Shown here: positions 17,162 through 25,664 of the stretch, in pieces
Layout of the letters: the number at the start of each line of letters is the position of its first letter
Numbering within the stretch: the first letter of the stretch is position 1
From: Bog-473 sp963779735
Lineage (GTDB): Bacteria > Actinomycetota > Acidimicrobiia > Acidimicrobiales > RAAP-2
Assembly: GCA_963779735.1 (NCBI GenBank)
Contig: CAVZZJ010000008.1
Coordinates: forward strand, 115,521-179,520
Reading direction: 5' to 3'
DNA: 64,000 nucleotides
Program-made: the position numbers and the translations under genes
The notes under the pieces: model-generated
What the model was told of the DNA's origin: nothing
The model's input: the letters and a program-made list of their open reading frames with translations, nothing else
The model's database searches: none

Positions 17162-17725
17162 GTGACGACGAAAGACGACCTCGACGGCCTGCTTCGTGAC
17201 GTGCAGTATCTGAAGGATCGACTCGCGATCTTGGACTGCGTCGCCACCCAGTCTCGCGGGCACGACCGCCACGACCTCGAGCTCATGACCGGCGCATACC
17301 ACGACGACGGTTGGGATGAGCACGGCACGGCCGTCAAATCTGGCCCGGAGTACGGGGAGTGGGCCAACGCCACGCATGCTGCCGGCTCACAGGTCAACAT
17401 GCACCACATCACCACCCACCTGTGCGAGATCGACGGCGATGTCGCACATGCCGAAAGCTACGTGATGGGTGCGATGCTGAACCACGACGGCGTGAGTGCC
17501 CGCCTGCTGTGTGGTCGCTACATCGACCGGCTCGAGAAGCGGGATGACGTGTGGCGGATCGCCGTTCGCCGTTCGACGGTGGAAGTGGCGTTCACCGCCG
17601 ACGCGTCGATCCTTGAGGCAGACGTGTTCCGGGACCGCCACTTCGTCAAGGGATCTCGTGACAAGCGAGATCTCTCCTATCAGCGCCCGCTCGAAATCGA
17701 CACGCCGGCGCCGGATGTCTGGTGA
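17162..17725 (+). CDS. SnoaL-like (NTF2 fold) protein
   Basis: A 187-residue protein of the SnoaL_4 group, met often in aromatic-ring-hydroxylating dioxygenase small subunits and related dehydratases. It reads RDVQYLKDRLAILDCVATQSRGHDRHDLELMTGAYHDDG, then HHITTHLCEIDGDVAHAESY and LLCGRYIDRLEKRDDVWRIA. Asp and His residues line the usual pocket. The GTG at 17162 is chosen for GGAGG five bases upstream; the frame upstream of it has no family resemblance. Confidence 0.75.
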   Translation: MTTKDDLDGLLRDVQYLKDRLAILDCVATQSRGHDRHDLELMTGAYHDDGWDEHGTAVKSGPEYGEWANATHAAGSQVNMHHITTHLCEIDGDVAHAESYVMGAMLNHDGVSARLLCGRYIDRLEKRDDVWRIAVRRSTVEVAFTADASILEADVFRDRHFVKGSRDKRDLSYQRPLEIDTPAPDVW

Positions 17726-17765
17726 TGGTGCGGCGTAGGTCCGTCGAGAAGCCCGAGGAGTTCCC

Positions 17766-18686
17766 ATGCGCATCGGCCTGACCGCCCGTGGCTCGACGGT
17801 CGAGGAGATCGTCGAGCACGCCCAGTGGGCGGAGGCCCAGGGGTTCAGCTCCGTGTGGTATGCGAGCGTCACCGCCGGCGACCCGCTCGTTGCGATGGCC
17901 CTTGCCGGTCGGGCCACCTCGTCCATTGAGCTTGGGACGGCGATCCTGCAGACCTACCCCTGCCACCCGTTGCTGCAGGCGAACCGGGTCGCGGCAGCCG
18001 CCGCCGGTATGGGGCGGCCGGGCTTCACCCTCGGGATAGGCCCCTCCCACGAGCAGTGGATTCGAGGAATGTACGGCCTGTCCTATGATCACCCCGGTCG
18101 CAACACGGAAGAGTATGTGGAGATACTCACCGCCTTGTTTCGCAACGAGCCGGTCGACTTCGACGGGGAGGACTGGACGGCGCACACCCCCGCAGGCGTC
18201 GCCCTTCCCCACCCTGTGCCCGTCCTGGTGGGGGCCATGTCGCCCAGGCTCCTGCGTGTCGCCGGCAGTATGGCCGATGGGACGGTGTTGTACCTCGCTT
18301 CAGAAAGGGTCATCGAATCGCGGGTCGTGCCGCAGATACAGCAGGCGGCAACGGCAGCTGGTCGGCCAATGCCGCGGATCGTCGCCGGAATGCCGGTCGC
18401 TGTCCATGACGACATCGGCGAGGCGCGCGACGCGTTTGCCAAATACTCCACCATGTTCGGCTCGCTCCCGAACTACACACGCGTGCTGGCCGAGGGCGGC
18501 CACAGCAACGTCGCCGAGGCGGCGATCGTCGGCGGCGAGGCAGCGGTCCGTGCGAAGATGCGCACGCTTATAGATGCGGGCGCGACGGACATCTGGGCCG
18601 GCATCTTTCCCGTGGGAGACGACCCGGCGGGTTCGCTTCGCCGGACGACCGACCTTCTCCGTCAGCTCACAGTCGAAGCGGTCTGA
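17766..18686 (+). CDS. Luciferase-like (F420-dependent type) oxidoreductase
   Basis: A 306-residue TIM-barrel flavin/F420 oxidoreductase. The family pattern is clear: VEHAQWAEAQGFSSVWYAS, ELGTAILQTYPCHPLLQA, RPGFTLGIGPSHEQWI, VPVLVGAMSPRLLRVAG and the C-terminal MRTLIDAGATDIW. In high-G+C actinobacteria most such proteins use coenzyme F420, although FMN cannot be excluded from sequence. It probably reduces or oxidises an intermediate of the surrounding pathway. Forty bases separate it from the SnoaL gene, and AGGAG precedes the ATG. Confidence 0.82.
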   Translation: MRIGLTARGSTVEEIVEHAQWAEAQGFSSVWYASVTAGDPLVAMALAGRATSSIELGTAILQTYPCHPLLQANRVAAAAAGMGRPGFTLGIGPSHEQWIRGMYGLSYDHPGRNTEEYVEILTALFRNEPVDFDGEDWTAHTPAGVALPHPVPVLVGAMSPRLLRVAGSMADGTVLYLASERVIESRVVPQIQQAATAAGRPMPRIVAGMPVAVHDDIGEARDAFAKYSTMFGSLPNYTRVLAEGGHSNVAEAAIVGGEAAVRAKMRTLIDAGATDIWAGIFPVGDDPAGSLRRTTDLLRQLTVEAV

Positions 18687-18687
18687 C

Positions 18688-19935
18688 TCAGACCCTCTTG
18701 TAGACCACCCCATCTTTCATGACGAACCGGACGTCCTGAACGACGTTGATGTCTTCGGACGGATCGCCAGGCACCGCGATGATGTCGGCGAGGTAGTCGG
18801 GAGCGAGGCGGCCGAGCTCATGATCGGCCTGGATGAGCTCGGCGCTGACGACCGTCGCCGCGTGAAGCGCCTGCATCGGCGTCATCCCGCGGTCGACCAT
18901 GGCCCAGAGCTCTTTGGCCTGCCCTCCGTGCGGTATGCCCGGAGCGTCGGAACCACACGCGATCTTCACCCCTGCCTTGATGGCCTTCCGCAGCGTCTCC
19001 TTGGCCCGGGGGAACACCTCGGCGGCCTTCTTCTGGTGCACCGCGTCCCCGGCCCTGGCCACCGCCAAGCCCTCGGCGAGGTAGCTGGTGGGGACGAGGA
19101 AGGTGCCACGCTCGACCATGAGCTTGATGGTGTCGTCGCTCGCAAGAGATCCGTGCTCGATGCAGTCCACCCCCGCTCTGATGCAGGCCCGAATGGCCGC
19201 ATCCCCATGGGCGTGAGCCGCGACGCGGACGCCGGCCCGGTGCGCCTCGTCGACGATGGCCTCGAGTTCCTCGTCGGAGTACTGTTGCGCCCCCACCTCA
19301 CTGTTGTGCGACATGACGCCGCCAGACGCCGAGATCTTGATCAGGTGGGCACCGTACTTGAGCTGGTAACGGACCGCCTTGCGCACCTCGGGCACGCCGT
19401 TGGCGATCCCCTCCTCGACGCTCAGGGGCATGATGTGGGGAGCCAAGCTTCTGACCATCGTCGGATCGAGATGGCCACCTGTGGGGCTTATCGCGTGACC
19501 AGCCGCCCTGACCCGTGGCCCGACCACCCAGCCATTTTCGATGGCCCGCGACAGCGAAACATCGAGGACGTAGCCGCCCGTCTTGACCATGAGCCCGAGA
19601 TTTCGCACCGTGGTGAAGCCGGCCATGAGGGTCACGCGAGCGTTCACCGTCCCGCGCAGTGTCCGGTACACGGGGTCATCGACGACCCCGTGCATGGGGT
19701 TCGGCAGCCCGTCTGGGTTCTCCGGGCCGCTGATCAACAGGTTGAGCTCCATGTCCATGAGGCCAGGCAGGAGCGTGACGTCTCCCAGGTCTATCTCCGT
19801 CGCAACCGAGGGCACGTCCTTGGGGTTCACGGCCACGATCCGGTTGCCTTGGATCACGATCACAGCGGGCGACCGGACCTCGCCGGCGTCGATGTCAACC
19901 CACCGATCGGCCCGAACAACGGTGTGGTCGCTCAC
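18688..19935 (-). CDS. Amidohydrolase-family protein lacking the first HxH
   Basis: A 415-residue protein of the amidohydrolase (imidazolonepropionase/prolidase-like) family. N-terminal composite-domain text VIVIQGNRIVAV leads to TLLPGLMDMELNLL. In the family this position is normally D-x-H-x-H, two ligands of the alpha metal; here it is E-L-N. Remaining ligands are present: the bridging lysine in IKISASGG, His in VAAHAHGD, His in CIEHGS and Asp in ACGSDAPG. A one-metal or altered centre is possible. The GTG at 19935 fits the family N-terminus; longer starts exist. Its stop is one base from the luciferase-like gene stop (convergent). Confidence 0.75.
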   Translation of the reverse strand: MSDHTVVRADRWVDIDAGEVRSPAVIVIQGNRIVAVNPKDVPSVATEIDLGDVTLLPGLMDMELNLLISGPENPDGLPNPMHGVVDDPVYRTLRGTVNARVTLMAGFTTVRNLGLMVKTGGYVLDVSLSRAIENGWVVGPRVRAAGHAISPTGGHLDPTMVRSLAPHIMPLSVEEGIANGVPEVRKAVRYQLKYGAHLIKISASGGVMSHNSEVGAQQYSDEELEAIVDEAHRAGVRVAAHAHGDAAIRACIRAGVDCIEHGSLASDDTIKLMVERGTFLVPTSYLAEGLAVARAGDAVHQKKAAEVFPRAKETLRKAIKAGVKIACGSDAPGIPHGGQAKELWAMVDRGMTPMQALHAATVVSAELIQADHELGRLAPDYLADIIAVPGDPSEDINVVQDVRFVMKDGVVYKRV

Positions 19936-20199
19936 GGGATCGGCCCCGCAACCAACTCGACGTGCGCGGTCGAACGTTCTCCTGTCCGACTGCTCAGGGG
20001 TGGTCTGGGTGAACGAGCCATGTTCTCTGCTCCTCTTGCATGTCGGGGACGCGTCCGGACCAATGTAGCTTTGGGTAGTTGCCCGCGCCCTCCCCATGCT
20101 CGTGGGTCCACCCCCGGTCGTATCGACCACGGATCTTCGCCAGGCATCTCCCTCGCCGCTGCGCCCTCCCCTGCCCGTGTGACGCACCTACCTAATGCT

Positions 20200-20213
20200 T
20201 TACAGACGTATAA
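20200..20213 (-). promoter_or_regulatory. Candidate regulon site S3
   Basis: TTACAGACGTATAA on the plus strand. Read on the minus strand it extends to TTATACGTCTGTAAAGCAT, nearly the same as site S7 (TTAGACATGCGTAAAGCAT). It stands in the divergent spacer between the amidohydrolase and the VOC gene at 20298, so it could act on both. Confidence 0.55.
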
Positions 20214-20297
20214 GGGTACGCCCCACCGAGGATGCCCGTCAAGGCGCGCCACCGCAATACGTGCGCCGTTTCACAGGGCGATGCGTAGAATGAATCC

Positions 20298-20756
20298 GTG
20301 AAGGCAGCTGACCAGTACCACGTGGGCATGGTCGTCGATGATCTCGAGAAAGCTCTGGCATGGCTTGCCGAGACCGCCGGCTATCGCTGGTGTGAGGAGT
20401 TGAACGTCGACAACCTGTTGGTCACGACGGATGGCGAGACGATCGTCCCTCTGCACTTCACCTACTCCATGGACGAACCGCACGTGGAAGTGATCCAAGA
20501 GATCCCTGGAAGCTTCTTCGCACCCGCCCAGTCGTCGCCTCACCACTTGGGCTACTGGTCGGACGACATCGACGCTGACCTTGCAGCGCTTGAAGCCTCC
20601 GGCGCCACGATCGATGGTAGAGGCTACTGGCCCGACGGAAGAGGTCCTATCTGGGCCTTCGCCACCCCTCCGGTCGGCTCCCGTATCGAGCTCGTGCACC
20701 GATCGTCGCAACCCAGCATGGAGCTGTGGTGGTCCACGGGGGTTAGAGGTGGCTGA
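20298..20756 (+). CDS. VOC-family protein
   Basis: A 152-residue glyoxalase-fold protein of the Glyoxalase_4 group: QYHVGMVVDDLEKALAWLAE at the start, LHFTYSMDEPHVEVIQEIPGSFF, then HHLGYWSDDIDADLAALEASG and IELVHRSSQP. The His and Glu residues in these strands fit the metal site. It starts with GTG, and its stop overlaps the TetR start by eight bases. The pair probably forms one transcript driven from the S3 region. Confidence 0.78.
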   Translation: MKAADQYHVGMVVDDLEKALAWLAETAGYRWCEELNVDNLLVTTDGETIVPLHFTYSMDEPHVEVIQEIPGSFFAPAQSSPHHLGYWSDDIDADLAALEASGATIDGRGYWPDGRGPIWAFATPPVGSRIELVHRSSQPSMELWWSTGVRGG

Positions 20757-21516
20757 TCCGGCCCGGCAGAAAGGGAGAAGAGGCGCCGGCGACGCCAAAG
20801 TGACCCTCGTCGGTTCGACGAGTGGATCTCGATCTCCTACCCACAAGCGCCGGACTCCCGCGGCGCCGCGCCGAGTCGGGGCCGAGACCTCCAAGACGCG
20901 CGGGTTGCTGCTCGACAGCACGGAGCGGTTGATGCTCGATGAGGGATACGCGTCGGTGACGTACCGGCACGTGGCCGCCAAATCCGGCGTGACCGCGGGC
21001 CTGGTCCAGTACTACTTCCCGACGCTCGACGATCTCTTCATCGCCCTGCTCGAGCGGCGCTCCACAAGGAACCTCGAGAGGTTCTCGGAGCTTCTGGAAG
21101 CACACGAGGAAGGACCCCTGCGGGCCATCTGGGAGCAGAGCCGCGACGAGACCACCGCTGCGCTGATGATCGAGATCATGGCGCTCGGAAACCACCGCAA
21201 GGCCATCCGCGCCGAGATCGCGGCGGTCGGCGAGCGAGCCCGCAAATCACAACTCGAAGCTCTGTCCAAGGTGTCCTCCAAGTACCGTTTCGAAGGGACA
21301 TTCGTGCCCCCGGCCGCCTTGTTGTTCTTACTAGCGGGTATTCCGAAGGTCATGCTGATGGAAGGCGAGCTTGGACAGTTCACGGGCCACGCCGAGACGC
21401 TCGCACTCGTGGAGCACTGCCTCAACCTGGTCGAACCTCTCCAAACGACCAGCTCGTCCAATCGCAAGGCGGCGCGGACGACCAAGGCGAAACCACGTCG
21501 GACGGCGACGTCCTGA
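20749..21516 (+). CDS. TetR-family transcriptional regulator
   Basis: A ~255-residue regulator. The N-terminal TetR helix-turn-helix is at about residues 50-100: LLDSTERLMLDEGYASVTYR, HVAAKSGVTAGLVQYYFPTL, DDLFIALLER. The rest is the helical ligand-binding domain, ending in a basic Ser/Lys tail (NRKAARTTKAKPRR). It has an unusually long basic N-terminal arm if the coupled GTG at 20749 is used; a GTG at 20800 would shorten it. It is the only general repressor inside the cluster of seven related sites and stands between two of them (S3 and S4). Confidence 0.8.
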   Translation: MADPARQKGRRGAGDAKVTLVGSTSGSRSPTHKRRTPAAPRRVGAETSKTRGLLLDSTERLMLDEGYASVTYRHVAAKSGVTAGLVQYYFPTLDDLFIALLERRSTRNLERFSELLEAHEEGPLRAIWEQSRDETTAALMIEIMALGNHRKAIRAEIAAVGERARKSQLEALSKVSSKYRFEGTFVPPAALLFLLAGIPKVMLMEGELGQFTGHAETLALVEHCLNLVEPLQTTSSSNRKAARTTKAKPRRTATS

Positions 21517-21529
21517 CCAGCGCCGGTCA

Positions 21530-21745
21530 GTGCTGACGGTTCCGGCGCGGGAGATCCCGGTGCGGACACTGTCGGAGGCGGCAGGAGCTTGATGCCGCTC
21601 AACCTGCTCTACGCCAACGGCCGTGACCTCGCGCACCCGTACTTTTCGCCGCTGTTCGGCGACCGACCGAGAGGTTCTCGCGTTCATGGACGCCCGGTGG
21701 GCAGGCGCCGCAGCAACTCTCGGGGCCACGACGCACGACGATTGA
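21530..21745 (+). pseudogene. Esterase remnant with two internal deletions
   Basis: Three collinear scraps of the same esterase family as 3859-4841 and 14714-15699. The first (21530-21592) reads SVLTVPAREIPVRTLSEAA, the family N-terminus. The second (~21598-21669) reads LNLLYANGRDLAHPYFSPLFGD, which matches the segment after the nucleophile. The third, in another frame, reads REVLAFMDARW and ends at 21745, matching the last helix. The oxyanion motif, nucleophile, acid and base are all lost. The stop codon overlaps the -35 of the next promoter. Confidence 0.65.
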
Positions 21746-21770
21746 CGCAATCGATCGGCCTCCCTAATAT
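21742..21770 (+). promoter_or_regulatory. Promoter with adjoining operator S4
   Basis: TTGACG (21742-21747) and TAATAT (21765-21770) are separated by exactly 17 bases, a strong match to the main sigma-factor consensus. The palindromic site S4 begins at the very next base and would cover the transcription start, a classical position for repression. Confidence 0.6.
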
Positions 21771-21785
21771 TATACGAACGTATAG
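21771..21785 (+). promoter_or_regulatory. Candidate regulon site S4 (perfect palindrome)
   Basis: TATACGAACGTATA at 21771-21784 is a 14-base inverted repeat apart from the two central A bases, and the best copy of the shared motif. It directly follows the -10 of the promoter at 21742 and is the upstream control site for the acyl-CoA dehydrogenase at 22372, with a dead hydrolase remnant now lying between. Confidence 0.6.
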
Positions 21786-21853
21786 CTTGGCGTGATCGGT
21801 TGGCTCCGGTCCGGATAGGAGGGCTCGGTGGAGCTGACGTTGGGGACCTACTC

Positions 21854-22334
21854 ATGAGCGTTCGAGGCCCCACGCTCCACCAGCCACCCCTCGGCGGCGA
21901 TTCACAGCCGTTCCAACCGGTCGGCGGCCACCATGGCCGGCTCGAGGACTTCGACTACGTCGAGGAGGAGTGGTCTTCGCCTCCGGATGGCCGACCACGC
22001 CGTTCGGCCCCTGTGACGTTCCGATCGTGCAGGTCGTCACGGAGGACGACATCTCCGCCGAGAACGTCTCTCCCTATCGCCCGGGCTACGCCGGACTTGC
22101 CTACCGCCGTCCGGACAGTGACGAGAGCGGTGATCGGTTCCGCGCTGGATCATCTGGTGCGTTGGGTCGCCGACGGGATCGAGCCGCCCCGGGCTCGCGC
22201 AGCTGTTCTCGGGCAACTCGGACTACCTGGAGCGGTTCAACCATCGCCTCGGCGAGCTCATCGACCAAGGCTGGTTCCTCCATGATGATGCCGACGAGCA
22301 GCGCAGCGACGCACAGAAAACCGAGATCCTCTAA
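21854..22334 (+). pseudogene. Alpha/beta-hydrolase-domain (Abhydrolase_10) remnant
   Basis: The frame from 21854 begins MSVRGPTLHQPP and reaches DFDYVEEEW, a motif like YVAEEYFLQG of the intact gene at 15696. It then changes frame to CDVPIVQVVTEDDISAE ... YRRPDSD ... GDRFR, which matches the region before the catalytic His. LDHLVRWVADGIEPPRA follows, then the closing NSDYLERFNHRLGELIDQG to a stop at 22334. The nucleophile region and the His are gone, so at least two deletions and frameshifts occurred. It sits first behind the promoter and operator at 21742-21785. Confidence 0.65.
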
Positions 22335-22371
22335 GGTCGGAGTTCCATCTCTGGCGACCGGAGACACGCCA

Positions 22372-24477
22372 ATGACCACGACCGAGCCGTCCGATGGCTA
22401 CCTCTACCGAGATCCGGAACATGCACGCGCCCTGCGGCGCAAGCTGCGCATGCTCATCGACATGCATCTTCCTGCCGGATGGATCGGCCCCTTCACCAAC
22501 GACCCGGCCGATCTCGCACTCAGCAACCACTTCTGCGAAGTTCTGGCCAGCGAGGCCCTGCTCGTTCCGGATTGGCCAGTCGAATACGGGGGCAACGACG
22601 CCGACCTCATTTCGTCGATCGTCATGCGCGAGGAGATGTGGGCGCATTTCGAACCTCGCGGACCCCAGTACTACGGCCCGAATTGGGTTGGGCCGTCGGT
22701 CGCAGATTACGGAACGCCCGAACAGAAGGCCCTCCATCTCCCTTTGGTTGCGGCGGGCAAGGCGATCTGGTGCCAGGGCTTCAGCGAGCCCGACGCAGGT
22801 TCAGACCTTGCCAACCTGAGAACGCGTGCCGTTCTTGACGGGGAGGGCTACCGCATAAGCGGACAGAAGATCTGGACATCCTGGGCAATGTGGGCGGAGT
22901 GGTGCTACCTCCTGGCCCGGGTCGATGGCGCCGGTGCCGACAAGCACGCCGGGATCACGGTGTTTCTCGTGCCGATGAACCGACCCGGCATCACCGTCCG
23001 GGGTCTCGACGGTATCCCCGGCCCACATCACCTCACCGAGGTCTTCTTCGACGACGTCTGGGCTGAGAAGACGGAAGTGCTCGGTCCCGTCGGCAACGGC
23101 TGGCAGGTGATCCGCGACGCGCTGTCCAACGAGCGGGTCGGCGTCGCACGGTACGCTCGCGACGACCGACTCATCGCAACCGTGATGGCGGACGAGCGGT
23201 ATCGGGAAGAGCTGCCACCCGGCCGCTGGTTGCAGGCCCGTGTTCGCAACCGGATGGCCCGGCTCATATGCAGGCGCGCTCTGTGGTTCCAGGACGACGG
23301 CGGATCACACGACTTCATCGTCTGCGGAGCAAGGCTGATCACAACCCGGACCAACCTGCTGGTCGCGGACGTGTTGAGCGAAGCGGTCGGGGATAGCTTC
23401 TTCGAGAACCGCTACACACCGGGCGCCGCCGTCGACGGCGCGATCGAGTTCTTCTGGCGGTACATGCAGTGCGGCACCATCGCCACGGGCACGACGGAGA
23501 TGGTCCAGCGACAGCTGTCACGTGCCATGCTTCGCGGCGAGCGCATCCGCGTCACTCCCGAGGCAGAGGACATCCGGTCGAGCGTCGACAGGCAGTTCGC
23601 CGCTCGTGGCGCCGTTGCGCTCGCCCGCACCGCAATGATCGATCCTGGCACGCGCCACGCACTCATGGCCGACGTTGAAACCACGATTGAGGCGATGAAC
23701 CCGCGCGACGGCCATCTCGAAGGTATCGCTGCCGCCGAGGTGTGTCGTGCCGCGGGCCGCGTCGTCCTCCCACTTCCCATCGAAGCGATGATCCTGCGTC
23801 GCCCGTCCGGGCGACCGTTGGGCCTGCTCTCTCCGCACGGCCGCCTCGAGCACGGCGACCTTTTCGAGGAGTGGGACGTCCTGACCACCAATGGCGACGT
23901 CCTCCACGTCGCAGCGGCGCCGGACCTGCTCGGATCGAAGGTAGGACCGTTCGTAAACCGGACGTCTCCGAGTGTCCTGGGCCCGGCCGATCCGGCGTCG
24001 CGCGCCGAGGCTGCGTTGCTGCACGTGCTCGGGTCGTGGTACGTCTTCGGTGCACTCGAGCGGGCGCTCGACATCGCAACCGTGTACGCCACCGAGCGGG
24101 TCGCATTCGGCTCCCCCATCGCGTCGTATCAAGGCGTCGCATTCCCAATTGCGGATGCCTGCTCGGAACTTCAGGCTCTGTACGAACTGGCACTCCAGGC
24201 GCTTTGGAGCATCTACCACACACCGGCGCTGGCGACGGTCGATGCCCTCGCGCTCCGATGGGCGACGATCGACATCGCCCGCCGCGTGATGCGCACCGCA
24301 CACCAGGTTCTCGGCGCAGTAGGGCTGTGTGACGAGCACGACCTCACGACCATCACCTTCGCCCTCCAAGCCCGGCTACGGCTCCCGCACGACCTAGAGG
24401 CATCAATGACACTACTGCGCGAGGCCGAAGAACAGCACGGATTCGACAGCCTCTTCACGCCGGGTGACGTTCGTTGA
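22372..24477 (+). CDS. Two-domain acyl-CoA dehydrogenase (FadE34/FadE6-like)
   Basis: A 701-residue flavoprotein with two acyl-CoA dehydrogenase modules in one chain. The first (~1-385) is complete: PDWPVEYGGNDAD, the FAD/substrate loop WCQGFSEPDAGSDLANL, ISGQKIWTSWA and the C-terminal helix text ATGTTEMVQRQLSRAMLR. The second (~400-700) is a degenerate copy with FGSPIASYQGVAFPIADA and RTAHQVLGAVG. This layout is known from mycobacterial FadE34-type enzymes acting on steroid side chains; the substrate here is inferred only. The ATG has GGAG eight bases upstream, and the stop overlaps the SDR start (TTGA). Confidence 0.82.
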   Translation: MTTTEPSDGYLYRDPEHARALRRKLRMLIDMHLPAGWIGPFTNDPADLALSNHFCEVLASEALLVPDWPVEYGGNDADLISSIVMREEMWAHFEPRGPQYYGPNWVGPSVADYGTPEQKALHLPLVAAGKAIWCQGFSEPDAGSDLANLRTRAVLDGEGYRISGQKIWTSWAMWAEWCYLLARVDGAGADKHAGITVFLVPMNRPGITVRGLDGIPGPHHLTEVFFDDVWAEKTEVLGPVGNGWQVIRDALSNERVGVARYARDDRLIATVMADERYREELPPGRWLQARVRNRMARLICRRALWFQDDGGSHDFIVCGARLITTRTNLLVADVLSEAVGDSFFENRYTPGAAVDGAIEFFWRYMQCGTIATGTTEMVQRQLSRAMLRGERIRVTPEAEDIRSSVDRQFAARGAVALARTAMIDPGTRHALMADVETTIEAMNPRDGHLEGIAAAEVCRAAGRVVLPLPIEAMILRRPSGRPLGLLSPHGRLEHGDLFEEWDVLTTNGDVLHVAAAPDLLGSKVGPFVNRTSPSVLGPADPASRAEAALLHVLGSWYVFGALERALDIATVYATERVAFGSPIASYQGVAFPIADACSELQALYELALQALWSIYHTPALATVDALALRWATIDIARRVMRTAHQVLGAVGLCDEHDLTTITFALQARLRLPHDLEASMTLLREAEEQHGFDSLFTPGDVR

Positions 24478-25256
24478 CCGCCAGCGAGACGTCACCCCAC
24501 TCACTGGAAGGCCGCGTCGCCATCGTCACGGGCGGTGGCACCGGCATCGGTCGGTCCACTGCCCTCGTTCTCGCCGAGCACGGCGCCCACCTGGTTCTGG
24601 CCGGCCGGCGCCTCGAGCCCCTGGAACAGACCGTGGCCGCGATTGAGGCGCTCGGGCAACGAGCGGCCGCCGTTTCCACGGACGTCACCAACCCCGACCA
24701 ATGCGAGAGGCTGGTCCGGAGCACCTTGGCGACGTTCGATCGGCTCGATGTCCTGGTCAACAACGCCGGGGGCGGGTACCTAAAGGCCCTCATGGACTGG
24801 TCGCCCCAGGAATGGCGAGACCTGGTAGCCCTCAACCTCGAGAGCGCCTGGCACATGTCGCACTGTGCCGCGCTGCCGATGATGGATCAGGGAAAGGGCT
24901 CCATCGTCAACATCTCTTCCGGTGCCAGCTACCTGACCATGCCGAACGCGGCCCCGTACGCAGCCGCCAAGGCAGCGGTGAACCACCTGACCGGCATCCT
25001 GGCCGCCGGACTGACCCCCAGAGGTGTGCGGGTCAACGCCGTGGCCGTCGGAGCGGTGAATACCACCCAGCTGACCGACGACGCCCGACGGTATCTCGAC
25101 GAGGGATCGACCTTTCCCGGCAACGCCCTGGGGCGCATCGGCCGGCCGGAGGAGATCGGTTATGCGGTGCACTTCTTCGCCTCGGACGCGTCCAGCTTCT
25201 GTTCGGGCCAGACGCTATGGGTCAACGGCGGTCCCAAGGGTGACGGCGGCCCCTGA
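24474..25256 (+). CDS. Short-chain dehydrogenase/reductase
   Basis: A 260-residue Rossmann-fold NAD(P)-dependent oxidoreductase: nucleotide-binding TGGGTGIG, LVNNAGGG, catalytic Ser in NISSGAS and the YAAAK pair, and the closing GQTLWVNGG. It starts at TTG overlapping the acyl-CoA dehydrogenase stop, so the two are co-translated. A role in the hydroxyacyl step after dehydrogenation is plausible but unproven. Confidence 0.82.
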   Translation: MTASETSPHSLEGRVAIVTGGGTGIGRSTALVLAEHGAHLVLAGRRLEPLEQTVAAIEALGQRAAAVSTDVTNPDQCERLVRSTLATFDRLDVLVNNAGGGYLKALMDWSPQEWRDLVALNLESAWHMSHCAALPMMDQGKGSIVNISSGASYLTMPNAAPYAAAKAAVNHLTGILAAGLTPRGVRVNAVAVGAVNTTQLTDDARRYLDEGSTFPGNALGRIGRPEEIGYAVHFFASDASSFCSGQTLWVNGGPKGDGGP

Positions 25257-25379
25257 GCTCGTGCTCAAGGAGAACAGAGTGCAACGAGACGCAGAGTGCC
25301 CGGCTCCTCTCACACCCAGCCCAGGACCGCGGGGTGCGCACGGCGTGACAGACACCGGCCCGCCGGTTGGCGGAGCGAT

Positions 25380-25647
25380 GCGCTATCAATACCTCCGACG
25401 CGGCCGCACTGCCCGGTGTCCGAGCCGTTCTCACGGGCCCCAACGTCGTGGAGGGCCGGATCGCGGGAGGCACGTGCAGGGGATCGCCGGGGTCCTCTGC
25501 GAGCACCTGGCGTTCGATGAGGAGGGAAATCCGATTGCCACGAGCTTCATGGACTACCTCGTTCCGACCGCCGGCGAGGTGCCCGTGATCGAATACGGCG
25601 CTGACGCCCGCGACGATAGTGGGGTTCCTCGAAGAGGCACGGATTAA
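25380..25647 (+). pseudogene. Aldehyde/CO-dehydrogenase large-subunit remnant
   Basis: Two scraps of a molybdopterin hydroxylase large subunit (CoxL/XdhA family). From ~25382 one frame reads INTSDAAALPGVRAVLTG, matching the conserved DTSAA..LPGV.AV.T motif near the N-terminus. At ~25471 another frame continues QGIAGVLCEHLAFDEEGNPI then TSFMDYLVPTAGEVP, the equally conserved motif near the C-terminus. Roughly 600 residues between them are absent. It lies between the SDR and the next hydrolase gene. Confidence 0.65.
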
Positions 25648-25664
25648 AAGACAAGGAGGCGCAG

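Noticed and set aside
18574..20301. Plus-strand open frame of 575 codons
   Set aside because: Antisense to the amidohydrolase at 18688; no domain resemblance, and codon third positions do not fit.
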